The notes: generated by a model not told the origin, from the sequence alone. A DNA stretch of 64,000 bases from Planctomycetota bacterium (GCA_020638855.1 JACKHT010000002.1:434001-498000); one strand, 5' to 3'. Positions 27,326-36,886 are shown, counted from the first letter of the stretch. Numbers and translations are program-made.

Positions 27326-28974
27326 CATCCAGCATGATGCCCCTCGCTTTCGCCAAGTCCGCGTTCCCCGAGAACGCCGTACCGGCCCTGATCGCCCTCT
27401 TGGTGATCGTTGTTTTGGCCGGTTTCTTCCTGATCATAGCCCGGCGCTACAAGCGCTGCCCCTCCAACAAGATCCTGGTGATCTACGGGCGCACCTCGCG
27501 GGGGCAAACCGCCAAAACGGTCCACGGGGGCGGTACCTTCGTGTGGCCCTTGCTCCAAAGCTACGACTACATCTCGCTCGAGCCCATGCAGATCGAGATC
27601 CCGTTGCAAGGGGCTCTTTCGCTCGAGAACATCCGCGTTTCGGTGCCCAGCGTGTTCACGGTCGCGGTGGGAACCGAAACCGAACAGATGAACAACGCCG
27701 CCGTGCGCCTCTTGTCGCTCACCCGCGGTGAGATCATGAAGCAAGCCGAAGACATCATCTTTGGCCAGCTCCGCCAGGTGATCGCCTCGATGAAAATCGA
27801 GGAGATCAACAAGGATCGCGACGTGTTCTTGACCAAGGTCCAATCGAGCTTGGAGCCCGAACTTTCGAAGATCGGCCTCGTGCTGATCAACGTCAACATC
27901 AAGGACCTCACCGACGAGTCGGGCTACATCGAAGCCATCGGCCGCAAGGCCGCTTCGGAGGCCATCAACCAGGCCGAAATCGACGTGGCCAAGCAGGAGC
28001 AGCTGGGCGCCATTGGGGTGGCCGCGGCGGACAAGGAGCGTTCGATCCAGGTGGCCGAACTAGAGAAGGTCCGCGACGTGGGGACCAAGTCCGCCGAGCG
28101 GGATCGAAGCGTGGAAATCGCCGAACTCGACCGCGACCGTATCATCGGGGAGAAACGCGCGGAGTTCACCCGGGAATCCGCCGTGCGCGACGCCCAGCGC
28201 GAAATGCGTATCCAAGTGGCCGACGCCGATGCCCACGCGGTGACCGGTGAGAACGAGGCGCGCGCCTTGATCGCCAAGACCAACGCCGACCTGCAGGTGC
28301 AGGAAGCCAACGCCTACCAAATCGGGGAAACCCGCCAGCGCGAGGCCAAGGCGGCGGTGCTCGAAGCCGAGTACCTCGCCCAGGCCAAGGCCGCCGAGGC
28401 CCAAGGCAAGAAGATCGAAGCCGAAAAGCGCGCCGAGTTGGAGGCAACTGCGCGGGCCGTTAAGGCCCAAACCATCGTCGACGCCGAAGCCGCTGCCGAA
28501 CGCGACCGCATCCGCGCCGAAGGCGAAGCCAAGGCCAACTTTGCGCGCCTCGAGGCCGAAGCCCGGGGCCAATACGAAATCTTGGCCAAGAAGGGTCAGG
28601 GTCTGCGCGAGATCATCGAAAGCTGCGGCGGTGCCGACCAAGCCTTCCGCATGCTGATGCTCGAGCACATCGACCACATCGCCGAAACCGCCGCCAACGC
28701 TATCTCCAACATCAAGTTCGACAAGATCGTGGTGTGGGATGGGGCCCAAGGCGGCGACGGAACCGGAGGAACGGGAACCAGCCGTTTCCTGCGCGGGCTG
28801 GCGGGTTCGTTGCCCCCGGCTTTGCAAATGATGCGTGATATCGGTGGAGTCGAAATGCCCGACTTCTTCGGCAAGTTGATCCTCGAAGACGACCAGCCCA
28901 AAGCGCCCGATGCGGACTCCGAGGCCCCGGATGGCGACGCCAAACCCGGCAAGACTCCGCCTAAGGGCTCCTGA
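27322..28974 (+). CDS. Flotillin/SPFH-domain membrane protein
   Basis: A 550-residue protein with an N-terminal membrane anchor (about residues 18-40), an SPFH band-7 domain (about 40-230) and a long Ala/Glu-rich coiled coil (about 230-440). Flotillins form oligomeric scaffolds in membrane microdomains. The C-terminal tail ends with a low-complexity Asp/Gly/Pro/Lys stretch. The start overlaps the NfeD stop (ATGA). About 120 bases separate it from the ABC transporter gene. It resembles FloT/YuaG and YqiK; which subfamily is closer cannot be judged here. Confidence 0.9.
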   Translation: MTSSMMPLAFAKSAFPENAVPALIALLVIVVLAGFFLIIARRYKRCPSNKILVIYGRTSRGQTAKTVHGGGTFVWPLLQSYDYISLEPMQIEIPLQGALSLENIRVSVPSVFTVAVGTETEQMNNAAVRLLSLTRGEIMKQAEDIIFGQLRQVIASMKIEEINKDRDVFLTKVQSSLEPELSKIGLVLINVNIKDLTDESGYIEAIGRKAASEAINQAEIDVAKQEQLGAIGVAAADKERSIQVAELEKVRDVGTKSAERDRSVEIAELDRDRIIGEKRAEFTRESAVRDAQREMRIQVADADAHAVTGENEARALIAKTNADLQVQEANAYQIGETRQREAKAAVLEAEYLAQAKAAEAQGKKIEAEKRAELEATARAVKAQTIVDAEAAAERDRIRAEGEAKANFARLEAEARGQYEILAKKGQGLREIIESCGGADQAFRMLMLEHIDHIAETAANAISNIKFDKIVVWDGAQGGDGTGGTGTSRFLRGLAGSLPPALQMMRDIGGVEMPDFFGKLILEDDQPKAPDADSEAPDGDAKPGKTPPKGS

Positions 28975-29092
28975 GGCACGAGTCCTGAGGCATGACGGCA
29001 AGGCCCATGCGGCCACCCACGGGGGGATTCGGTGCGACCGAGTCCCCCCGCTTCTTTTTTGCTTGTGGGCAGCGCCTCGCTAGACTCCCGCC

Positions 29093-29770
29093 ATGGGTAT
29101 CCTCCTTGAGGCGCGTGGCGCGGCATTTGGCTACCGGGGCCGAGCCGTCATCTCTGACATCCACCTGGCGTTGCGCTCGGGCGAGCTGATCGGAATCGCT
29201 GGCCCCAACGGGGCGGGCAAATCCACCTTGTTCCGCGGGTTGCTTGGCTTGATTCCCCCACTGCGGGGATCGCTGGAGCGCCACGCCCGTGCCATCGGCT
29301 ACGTCCCCCAGAACGAGGTGCTCGACGCCCTCTATCCCCTGAGCGCGCTCGAAGTGGTTTGCATGGGCAGCTTCACCCGGCTCAAGGGCTTGCGTCGAGT
29401 TTCCAGCGCCGACCGCGAACTGGCCCGCGCCTGCTTGGTCCGCGTCGAACTCCCCGATGTGGGTTCGAAGCCCTACGCCAGCCTCTCCGGCGGCCAGCGC
29501 CAGCGGGTGCTGATCGCCCGAGCCCTGATGATCCGACCCGACCTGATGCTGCTCGACGAGCCCACCTCCGGGGTCGACGACCGCGCGGCGCAAATCATCT
29601 TGGGGCTCTTGGCCAACCTCGCTACCGAGGAGGGAGTCGGCGTGGCGATCGTCTCGCACCAGTTGGATCTCTTGCGCAGCCACTGCAGCCAGGTCGCCTG
29701 GGTCGCCGACGGGACGGTGCGTGTCGGCGCTCCAGCGACTATCCTGGCCCCCATCGGAGGATCGCTATGA
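29093..29770 (+). CDS. Metal ABC transporter ATP-binding protein (ZnuC/MntB type)
   Basis: A 225-residue ABC ATPase with Walker A GPNGAGKST (37-45), signature LSGGQ (131-135), Walker B LMLLDEP (151-157) and an H-loop in IVSHQ. It is most like the ATPases that energise Zn2+, Mn2+ or Fe2+ uptake, and the directly following permease is of the ABC-3 family. The stop overlaps the permease ATG (ATGA). No substrate-binding gene is beside it; a zinc-type binding lipoprotein is encoded at 52.4 kb and may be its partner. Confidence 0.88.
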   Translation: MGILLEARGAAFGYRGRAVISDIHLALRSGELIGIAGPNGAGKSTLFRGLLGLIPPLRGSLERHARAIGYVPQNEVLDALYPLSALEVVCMGSFTRLKGLRRVSSADRELARACLVRVELPDVGSKPYASLSGGQRQRVLIARALMIRPDLMLLDEPTSGVDDRAAQIILGLLANLATEEGVGVAIVSHQLDLLRSHCSQVAWVADGTVRVGAPATILAPIGGSL

Positions 29771-30648
29771 GCTGGTCGCTCGCCTTCGAGCTGTTCGGCT
29801 TGTCGATCGCCGCCGCGCTCATTGCGGGTTGGGTGGTGCCGCACATGGGCTGCTACCTGTTCCTTCGCCGCACGAGCTTCTACGGGTTGGCCTTGCCCCA
29901 GTTGGCGGCCTGCGGGGTCGCCTGCGGCTTTGCGGTCATGCCTTGGTGGATCCACCACGTGGGATTGGCGGACCTGGACCTTTCGACCGCCATGGAGGAC
30001 ACCCACGCCGCCATGAACTACCACCTGGGATGGGCATCTTTGTTCACCTTTGGCGGACTAGGAATCCTCGTGGTGCTCGGACGCCATCGCGGATCGGAGG
30101 TGGCCCGGGTGGCGGGCCTATTCGTACTGGCCAGCGCCGCTACGGTCCTGTTCGCCCACCTGTCTCCAACCGGCGAGATCTTTGTCAGCGAACTCCTGCG
30201 GGGCGAGATTCTTTCGGTCGGGCGCCACGAGTTGGAAACCCTGGGCGTCGTCCTCGGACTCGCCTACTTGCTTTTGCTCTGGCTGCAGAACGATCTGCTT
30301 CTGGTGAGTTACGACCGTGAGAGCGCCCAAGTTGCGGGCAAACGCGTACTGGCTTTGGAAACCCTGCTAGCGATCCTGATCGGAGCCACGGTTGCTGCGG
30401 GCACGATGACCGTGGGGCCGGTGGTCCTGTTCGGACTGTTGGTGTTGCCCCCCATCGCGGCCCGCCCCTTCGCCCGATCGATGAACCAATTCCTTTTGCT
30501 TTCGGGCGGAATGGGGCTCTTGGGTTCGAGCTTAGGCCTCTTGGCCTCGTTCGGGTGGGACCTTCCGCTGGGGCCCTGCGTGGTCTTGGGCTGTGGCGTG
30601 TGCACGGCCCCGGGCTGGATCGTAGCGCGCATTTGGCGCGAGGCGTAG
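29767..30648 (+). CDS. Metal ABC transporter permease (ABC-3/ZnuB type)
   Basis: A 293-residue protein with many hydrophobic helices (roughly 8 predicted membrane segments), matching ABC-3 family permeases that move divalent metals. The conserved stretch GATVAAGTMTVGPVVLFGLL near the fifth or sixth helix is typical. A His/Asp-rich cytoplasmic or periplasmic loop (WWIHHVGLADLDLS) lies near residues 60-75. Start ATG 29767 overlaps the ATPase stop. A longer frame upstream is shadow coding within the ATPase gene. The metal is not determined. Confidence 0.86.
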   Translation: MSWSLAFELFGLSIAAALIAGWVVPHMGCYLFLRRTSFYGLALPQLAACGVACGFAVMPWWIHHVGLADLDLSTAMEDTHAAMNYHLGWASLFTFGGLGILVVLGRHRGSEVARVAGLFVLASAATVLFAHLSPTGEIFVSELLRGEILSVGRHELETLGVVLGLAYLLLLWLQNDLLLVSYDRESAQVAGKRVLALETLLAILIGATVAAGTMTVGPVVLFGLLVLPPIAARPFARSMNQFLLLSGGMGLLGSSLGLLASFGWDLPLGPCVVLGCGVCTAPGWIVARIWREA

Positions 30649-30659
30649 GTCCCTCGCAC

Positions 30660-31010
30660 CTAGGGGTGCTGGACTTCGATCACCGTACCGATCCCACCGC
30701 GCACGTAGAAGTCGCCTTCGACCGTCATCGAGCGCGGTTGGACTGCGGCCACGAGGTCATCCAGAATTTGGTTGGTCACCGCCTCATGGAAGGCCCCCTT
30801 GTCGCGGAAGGACCACAGGTACAGCTTGAGGCTTTTGAGTTCGACACAGCGCTGATCAGGCACGTACGCAATGCGCAGCGTGGCAAAGTCCGGTTGCCCA
30901 GTCTTTGGGCACAGACAGGTGAACTCGGGGCACTCGAACCGAATCTCGTAATCCCGCTCCGGGTTGGGGTTCGGGAAGGACTCGAGCGAAGTGTTCGGTT
31001 GGGTACTCAT
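30660..31010 (-). CDS. queF: NADPH-dependent 7-cyano-7-deazaguanine reductase
   Basis: A 116-residue protein of the short, single-domain (type I) QueF class. It contains the family signature FTCLCPKTGQPDFA (residues 30-43), with Cys32 or Cys34 as active-site thiol, and the NADPH-binding E-S-K-S-L-K-type segment VELKSLKLYLWSFRDK (56-71). QueF reduces preQ0 to preQ1 in queuosine biosynthesis. The ATG at 31010 gives the family N-terminus; upstream extension is non-coding. It lies downstream of a large membrane-protein gene on the same strand (59-base gap). No other queuosine gene and no preQ1 riboswitch was recognised in the window. Confidence 0.93.
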   Translation of the reverse strand: MSTQPNTSLESFPNPNPERDYEIRFECPEFTCLCPKTGQPDFATLRIAYVPDQRCVELKSLKLYLWSFRDKGAFHEAVTNQILDDLVAAVQPRSMTVEGDFYVRGGIGTVIEVQHP

Positions 31011-31069
31011 GGTGGCGGCGCGGGGTTGGGCGGATGGGGCGAAGAGGATCGGCGAAGTCGGCCCTAGGG

Positions 31070-33256
31070 TCAAGGCCCCAGCTCGCGCCGTCCCCTCGCG
31101 CGCGCCATGGTGACCCCATCCACGCGAGCCTCGAGGCGCCACACCAAGGGTCCTTGCCCCTTCTTCAGCAGGCCTTCGGTCCACTCCGCCATACCCGGCG
31201 CGCTGAGCCGACCCCGTTGGCTCGGCCCCAGGTCAAACTCGGCGTAGCGCAGGAAGTCGAGATCCAATAGTTCCAAGTACCACTGGGGCGCGGCTAGGTC
31301 TTGCGGCCAATTCACGCGCGAGACGTCGAACACCCAATCGTTGCCCACGCGCCGGGGCACGACTTCGGGCGGCAGGCTTTCGGGATCGCGGGCAAGTCGC
31401 AGCGACTGCTCCTCGCCCACGTGGCCAGGCAGCCAAAGCGCGGAGATCTCCCCGCCCAACAACCAAGCGAGGTGGTGCGAGAGGTCGAACACCGCTTCGG
31501 TCGCGCCGCCTGCGTGCCTACGCCACAACCCGAAGACTTCGTTGACCCCGGTCAATCCCGTTTCGCTCTTCCAGCGCAGCACCGGGGGCCCTTCCTCCTC
31601 GGAAGCGCGGGTGTTGGCCAACGTGAGCTGCACTTGTCGGTAGGTCAACGCATGGAACTGCAGGTCTTCCTCGCCCGCTGAGCCCACCAGCTCCAGGGGT
31701 CGCGCTGCGGTAGGAAACAGGCCCACTTCGATCCCTTGCAAGGGGCTGGCGGACCGGTTGGCGGGGGGTCCGTCGAACCAATCTTCCGCACCCAACACGA
31801 CCAAGCCCCGTTGGCACTGCCGGCGGAACTCGGGCTCCGCGGAGAACAGCGCAAACGCCCCGGCGTTGCCCGCCCCCAGCCAGGGTTGGCGCGGGGGACG
31901 CGGGGTCACTTCGTACAGGAACATCGGGTCGAGCAGGTGCCGAACCGCCCCCTCCAGGGGCCGCACTCCAGCCACTTGATCGGGGAAGTCGAGCAAGAAG
32001 AACCCGGTCTTCCAGTCGCGCGCTTGGGCCTGCTCTACCAGGTTGCGTCGCAATTCGGTGACGCGGTCGGCGGCGCGCTCGAAGGGCCGGGCGTGGCCGC
32101 GCCCCAGCAACGCAAAGGCGACACAAACCACCGCCGGGATCAAAGTACGGCGTACCCCATGAATCGCGGTGGCAGCGATCGCCGATCCCACCGCCATCAC
32201 AAACGTGGCTGGGAACAGGACTTGGGAGCCCGCCAAACTCCCCGGCTCGACGCGTCGCCCGAGCGAGTACACCTCGGCCAGGATCAAGGCTGCGGCCCAG
32301 CCGAGCAGGATGCGTCCCCACAAACGCGGGGCCGACCGGGCCGCTACGAAACCCGGATGCAACGCCAGCAGCAGTGCGATCACCGCCAACGCATAACCCA
32401 CTTTGCCGATGCCGTAGGTATCGACCGGCAGGAGCAAGACTCCTAGTTTTTCCAGGGCTAGCGCCACGCCCCCCAATTGCCGCCAAGGCCCCAAGGGTGG
32501 GCCCAGGGTTTCGGGCGCGAAGCGGTGACGCAAGACCCATTCGATCGAGACCAGCGCCAAACAAACCACTGCGGTGACCAGCGCGGTACGCAATCGGGCG
32601 CCGATCGGGCGATGGCGCCGCGCGGAGAGGAACTCGAGTAGGCCCGCGAGCGGGGGCAGCAAGTACGCGATGCGCCCCGCAAAGGCCGCCACCAAGGCCA
32701 ACAACACGGCGGCCAGCATGATGCGCGGGGCGCGGTCTTGGCGAGCCTTGAGGAAGAACCCCATGGACAGTGCCCCGCTCGCCGCCGCCATGAGTTCGCC
32801 GCGCTCGGCCACTTGAGCAGCGGTGCTGACCCCCAGCGGGTGCAGGAACAAAAACAGCGCCGCGGTGACCCCCGCGCTGCGCGCTTGCTCGGCTCCGAGA
32901 AACGGCTGCAAGGCCTTTTGCAGCACCCCCCGCAGGGCGGCAGCGGCAATCAGCAGATACACCAGATTTTCGATGCGCAGCCACGTGGCTCCAAACTCCG
33001 ACCAAGTCACCTCGGCGGTTCCACCGCCACGCGCCCAAAGGCGCTCGGAGAGCAGGAGCGACAGCGAAGCCAAAGGCCGGCCATCGATCTCGGGCACGGC
33101 ATACAGGCCCCGCAAGCTCCCATCCCAGCGAGCCACAGCCGAAAGCACGGCGAAGTCCGAGCCAAAGAAGCCAGCAGGCAAAAGCGGGGCGTACACGTAC
33201 AAGGCCAGGGCCAGGACGAGGAGGAGGATGCTCACCTTGCGCGCGCGCTCGGACAT
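31070..33256 (-). CDS. Polytopic membrane protein, GT-C/glycosyltransferase-like
   Basis: This 728-residue protein has about ten hydrophobic helices in its first 420 residues and a soluble C-terminal domain of about 300 residues. The first loop contains GFFGSDF and later HPLGVSTAAQVAERGE, motifs reminiscent of GT-C glycosyltransferases (Asp in the first large loop), so it may be an undecaprenyl- or dolichyl-phosphate-sugar-dependent transferase. The similarity is weak and the donor is unknown. The ATG at 33256 starts the first helix. It is followed by queF. I would call the function unproven. Confidence 0.6.
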   Translation of the reverse strand: MSERARKVSILLLVLALALYVYAPLLPAGFFGSDFAVLSAVARWDGSLRGLYAVPEIDGRPLASLSLLLSERLWARGGGTAEVTWSEFGATWLRIENLVYLLIAAAALRGVLQKALQPFLGAEQARSAGVTAALFLFLHPLGVSTAAQVAERGELMAAASGALSMGFFLKARQDRAPRIMLAAVLLALVAAFAGRIAYLLPPLAGLLEFLSARRHRPIGARLRTALVTAVVCLALVSIEWVLRHRFAPETLGPPLGPWRQLGGVALALEKLGVLLLPVDTYGIGKVGYALAVIALLLALHPGFVAARSAPRLWGRILLGWAAALILAEVYSLGRRVEPGSLAGSQVLFPATFVMAVGSAIAATAIHGVRRTLIPAVVCVAFALLGRGHARPFERAADRVTELRRNLVEQAQARDWKTGFFLLDFPDQVAGVRPLEGAVRHLLDPMFLYEVTPRPPRQPWLGAGNAGAFALFSAEPEFRRQCQRGLVVLGAEDWFDGPPANRSASPLQGIEVGLFPTAARPLELVGSAGEEDLQFHALTYRQVQLTLANTRASEEEGPPVLRWKSETGLTGVNEVFGLWRRHAGGATEAVFDLSHHLAWLLGGEISALWLPGHVGEEQSLRLARDPESLPPEVVPRRVGNDWVFDVSRVNWPQDLAAPQWYLELLDLDFLRYAEFDLGPSQRGRLSAPGMAEWTEGLLKKGQGPLVWRLEARVDGVTMARARGRRELGP

Positions 33257-33346
33257 GGCGGGATTCTACCCATTCGACGGCTTGGTCCCCCGCTTCCGAT
33301 GGGATACAAATGGACCTGTGGGATATCGAACCGCCCACAAAATGCC

Positions 33347-33799
33347 ATGATCGAACACTTTGCTCCCCTTTTGAAAGCCGCCCAAGGCCTCGACCTGTCC
33401 GACCCCAAAGCTGCGGAAACCGAGCTGCAGGCGCGCTGGGATCCCCAAGGCCCCGGCGCGCAAGCGTTGAAGACCGATCTGCTCAGGCTCCTGGAGGAAG
33501 GCAAAATCTGCGAGAACGGCGCCATGCCCGTGCGTTGGGGAAGGGTCAGCAAGGCCACGCCCGAATCGCTCGACTTCTCGATCGACGTGGTCTTGATGGA
33601 TGGAGCGGGTCCACGCCACCGTCACCCTGGTGGCGAAGTCGACTATTGCATCGCGCTGGATGGCGTCCCAACCTTCGACGGGCGTGCCCCGGGTTGGGTG
33701 GTGTTTGGACCCGACTCGGTCCACATCCCAACCGTGGCCGGCGGGACCATGTTGATCGTCTACCTCCTGCCCCAAGGGGCCATGGAGTTTCTGAAATAG
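33347..33799 (+). CDS. DUF4863 / hydroxylaminobenzoate lyase-like protein
   Basis: A 150-residue protein resembling DUF4863. This small cupin-like family includes p-hydroxylaminobenzoate lyases, which convert 4-hydroxylaminobenzoate to protocatechuate. The conserved block around residues 85-150 has GPRHRHPGGEVDYC, a glycine/His-rich possible metal site, and GWVVFGPDSVHIPT. The ATG at 33347 is the first that keeps the family N-terminus (MIEHFAPLLKAAQGLDLSD). No aromatic degradation genes are near, so the physiological substrate may be different. It stands alone, divergent from the membrane-protein gene. Confidence 0.78.
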   Translation: MIEHFAPLLKAAQGLDLSDPKAAETELQARWDPQGPGAQALKTDLLRLLEEGKICENGAMPVRWGRVSKATPESLDFSIDVVLMDGAGPRHRHPGGEVDYCIALDGVPTFDGRAPGWVVFGPDSVHIPTVAGGTMLIVYLLPQGAMEFLK

Positions 33800-33827
33800 C
33801 CCGCGCAATCCCGCGCGCAATCCCTCG

Positions 33828-34826
33828 CTAGGCCCTCGGCGCTGCGGCCGGGTCGGCAAACGGCTCGGCCAAAAAATACCCTTCGCTGCCCTGGGCTTGG
33901 TACAGCGGCATGATCAGGTACCCATCGCGCGGGGCCTCGATGGGCCCCAAACGGTTTTGGGCCAAGCGCTCGCCCTTGCGCACGAAGTCAAAGCTCTGAA
34001 AGCGCCGGGTGCGGGCTTCCCCCATGGCGAATCCCAGGTCTTCGGTCGCTTCACGGTGGAAGACGCGCACGTGCGTTGGCAAGGACTCGCTGGCTTGGGC
34101 CAGGATCTGGCGACTGTGCCGAACCCGATCGTCTTGCTCAGGAAGCAGGCCGGTAGCCGCCAACCCGCTGTAAACCGCGGACTCTAGGTGACGCACGGTT
34201 TCGGGCTGGCCGCTCTGACCGCCCTCGATCACCATCGAAGCCCCCAACTCGTTCGCGAACCAGGCGGCCAAGGTGCCGCGGATCGACTCGTTCAAACCAT
34301 GCACGCACGGGACGCCGACGCGCGAGGCCAACGCCTCGCTCCGATCGGACCCCAAAACGACCGCAAAGGGCGGCCCCTTGCCGGAGGTACTGTGCAAGTC
34401 CAAAAGGAACAGGGGGCGACCACTCGCCTTCCAGCCCAGCATGATCTGCCACAGATCGCGCAGCTCGCGGTCGGTGCCGTCGTCGTGTTCGCTGCCCTGG
34501 ACCGACAAGCGATCCAAGTCTTGGTGACTCCAGACCCGGTTGAGATCCCGCTCGACGGCCCTACGGCCCAGCATCAGAGCCGGACGGTTGCCCCGCAAGG
34601 CGACCAGGGTTCCCGTCATAGCTCCCGGATCCTTGCGCAACGACCGGCAAACCCGCTCCAAGGCCAACATCCCGCCGGGCTCGTTGCCGTGCAGTCCGCC
34701 CACGCAGATCAAGACCGGGCCGGTCCCATCGATTTGGTCGATGAGGCGCTCAGGCAGGTAGCCGGCTTCGGAGCCCGAAGCGCGAAGCTCGGACGCTGGG
34801 GATCCGTGGGCAGAGTCAGGCTCCAC
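33828..34826 (-). CDS. Succinylglutamate desuccinylase/aspartoacylase-like zinc hydrolase
   Basis: A 332-residue zinc hydrolase of the AstE/AspA (M14-like) family. Zinc ligands are HGNE (His46, Glu49) and His145 in DLHSTSG. Arg93 in the RDLNR segment is the substrate-binding site of the family. These enzymes remove acyl groups from N-acyl amino acids. The start is GTG 34826, preceded by GGAGGAA eight bases upstream and overlapping the preceding gene by 11 bases; a TTG at 34862 is less likely. It is in an overlapping pair with the GCS2-CBS fusion. The substrate is unknown, though a glutamyl or acyl-amino acid is suggested by the neighbour. Confidence 0.8.
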   Translation of the reverse strand: MEPDSAHGSPASELRASGSEAGYLPERLIDQIDGTGPVLICVGGLHGNEPGGMLALERVCRSLRKDPGAMTGTLVALRGNRPALMLGRRAVERDLNRVWSHQDLDRLSVQGSEHDDGTDRELRDLWQIMLGWKASGRPLFLLDLHSTSGKGPPFAVVLGSDRSEALASRVGVPCVHGLNESIRGTLAAWFANELGASMVIEGGQSGQPETVRHLESAVYSGLAATGLLPEQDDRVRHSRQILAQASESLPTHVRVFHREATEDLGFAMGEARTRRFQSFDFVRKGERLAQNRLGPIEAPRDGYLIMPLYQAQGSEGYFLAEPFADPAAAPRA

Positions 34827-36723
34827 GCAGCGATTCCTCCAGGAGCTTGGCGGCGACCGCAATGAAATCGTGCTCGGTCACGATTCCCACCAACCGGTCC
34901 CCCTCGACCACGGGCAGCGACCCGACCTTGTGGGCGCGCATCAACTCGATCGCATCCAGGGTCGAAGCCCCGGGTTCGACGGTGATCAAAGGCGTCGGCT
35001 TCATGATCTCGCGCACCGCCACCGCCCGGCCCGCGAGCGTGCGCTGGGCCAACACGCGCAGCAAGGATCGCTGCGAGATCATGCCGACCAATCGGCCGTC
35101 TTTGTCTTCCACGGGCACGCGGTGCAGGTGTTCCCAGTCCATCAAGCTGGCCACCAAGTCCACCACATCCTCCGGGCCCACGGTGAACACATCGCGGGTC
35201 ATGACTTGGCGTACCGTGCGGTAGCTGTGGCGCCAGTCGGTCTTGGTTTCCAAACCGGCCAACGGCCACTTGTGGACCGGCTCGTCGGTGTGTTGGCCCG
35301 CGTACATGGCGGCCGTCAACGCCCGGTGGCGGCTATCGGGCGTTCCGCGCCCGCCCATGTCCGCCAACGAGTCGAGCGCCCACTTCGCGCCGGTCCGCCC
35401 GCTGCGCACGCGCTCCTCCACGACCCCCAAGTAGCGATCGATGTCGCCGGGGTCGATGCGCTTCTCTTGCAGACCTTCGCGCGCCATCGGCAAGAGGCGC
35501 TCGAGGATCAGCGCCCGCGCTGGAACCTGTTCCCCTTCGACCCAACGGAATTGCGCATCGAGGCCATAGCGCGCCGCGGCCAGGAAATTGGTGCGGGCAT
35601 CGTCGAAGGCCATTTTCGTGCGCACATCCCCGAGCGTTTCGCCCAGGGCCACCATCAAACCGAAGTACAAGGCCGCACCCGCCATCTCATCGAGCACGGT
35701 CGGGCCGGCGGGGAATGCGCGGCTTTCGATGCGCAAGTGAGCCTTGCCATCCTTGACCCCGTAGCAGGGTCGGTTCCAGCGGTACACGGTCCCGTTGAAG
35801 AGACACAGGGCCTTGAGCGGCGGAATCTCCCCGCGATCGAGCATGGCCAACGACGATTCGCCTAAATCCGAAGACAGCAACACGCGAAAGCGCGCCACGT
35901 CTTCGCGGAAGATCTCGAGCACCGACTTCTGCACCCACCCGGCACCAAAGGTCACCCGTCGCCGGGAACCCCGCCGTTGTTGGCTTTCGTTACGCGCATC
36001 GAGCGACTGCTGGAAGAGCGCCACGCGCGTCTCATGCCACAATCGGTGCTGCAAGAAAACGGGCGAGTTGACCGAACAGGCGAGCACCGGCGCGATGACC
36101 ACTTGGGCCAGGTTGTACAGGAACGGAAACTCGTCGGGCCCCGTTTGGAAGTGCAGTTGGAAGCTCGTGTTGCAAGCCTCGAGCATCACGTTGTCATGGG
36201 TCACGCGCAGTTCATCGAGCCCCTTGATGTGGGCCGTGAATTCGCTGCCACGCATTTCCGAGAGGATCTGGTTGAGCGCCAGGTAGCGCGGCTCCTGGAC
36301 CATGGCATCCAGGCCGAGCTCGTGTTGGTGCAGGGTCGGGAGGATGCCGCACAGGACCGCGCGGCTGCCTACCTCGCCGGCCGCCCGCTCGACCTCCGCC
36401 ACCATGCCCGAGAGCTCACGTTCCATAGCCCCCAAACAATCCCCCGTCAGGAGTTGGGGCGAGGCGTTGGCTTCGACGTTGAAGCGGGCTAGCTCCGGGG
36501 TGAAGTTGCCCTTCAGTCGGGCCAGGACCTGGTCCGCCACGCAGTGGGCCTCAAACGAGGGATTGACCAGAAACAGCTCCTGTTCGGCCCCGATGCGCCG
36601 GACCCCCGTTTCGATACGGCCCTCGGCGATCATGCGTTCGAGGGCTCGAACATCCTCCAGAAGCGCCTGGCTAAAGGCCCGGCGCTCTTCCTCGCTCGGC
36701 CCGGTGACATCGTGCTCTCCCAT
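34816..36723 (-). CDS. Glutamate-cysteine ligase-like (GCS2) domain fused to a CBS pair
   Basis: A 635-residue fusion. The N-terminal two-thirds (about residues 20-450) is a GCS2-type carboxylate-amine ligase with GAEQELFLVNP at the start, typical of the Glu-binding motif. The C-terminal third (about 500-630) has two CBS domains. In the first, VMTRDVFTVGPEDVVD is followed by VGMISQRSL; in the second, IMKPTPLITVEPGAS is followed by VGIVTEHDFI. CBS pairs often bind adenosyl ligands, so ATP/AMP sensing of the ligase is likely (inference). The ATG at 36723 starts the conserved region. It overlaps the aspartoacylase-like gene, which suggests a linked pathway. It need not make glutathione. Confidence 0.82.
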   Translation of the reverse strand: MGEHDVTGPSEEERRAFSQALLEDVRALERMIAEGRIETGVRRIGAEQELFLVNPSFEAHCVADQVLARLKGNFTPELARFNVEANASPQLLTGDCLGAMERELSGMVAEVERAAGEVGSRAVLCGILPTLHQHELGLDAMVQEPRYLALNQILSEMRGSEFTAHIKGLDELRVTHDNVMLEACNTSFQLHFQTGPDEFPFLYNLAQVVIAPVLACSVNSPVFLQHRLWHETRVALFQQSLDARNESQQRRGSRRRVTFGAGWVQKSVLEIFREDVARFRVLLSSDLGESSLAMLDRGEIPPLKALCLFNGTVYRWNRPCYGVKDGKAHLRIESRAFPAGPTVLDEMAGAALYFGLMVALGETLGDVRTKMAFDDARTNFLAAARYGLDAQFRWVEGEQVPARALILERLLPMAREGLQEKRIDPGDIDRYLGVVEERVRSGRTGAKWALDSLADMGGRGTPDSRHRALTAAMYAGQHTDEPVHKWPLAGLETKTDWRHSYRTVRQVMTRDVFTVGPEDVVDLVASLMDWEHLHRVPVEDKDGRLVGMISQRSLLRVLAQRTLAGRAVAVREIMKPTPLITVEPGASTLDAIELMRAHKVGSLPVVEGDRLVGIVTEHDFIAVAAKLLEESLRGA

Positions 36724-36886
36724 GCGGGGGGCGATCCTAGCAAACCTGGGGCTGTGCCCGGAAATCTGTATCAATTCTGTGAAGGTCCGCTACCGGGGCG
36801 CGGCCGAACGGTTCCACCCCGTGCTACCATCGCGGGTCTAGGCCAGCCTTCGTGCTCATTTCTGCCATCGGCCTTCCGGAGTTCCT

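Noticed and set aside
28965..29000. Two short direct repeats after the flotillin stop (about 14 bases)
   Set aside because: Too short and imperfect to be treated as more than chance in GC-rich sequence.
30600..31060. A preQ1 riboswitch before queF
   Set aside because: No aptamer-like stem-loop with an A-rich tail is visible on the minus strand upstream of 31010.
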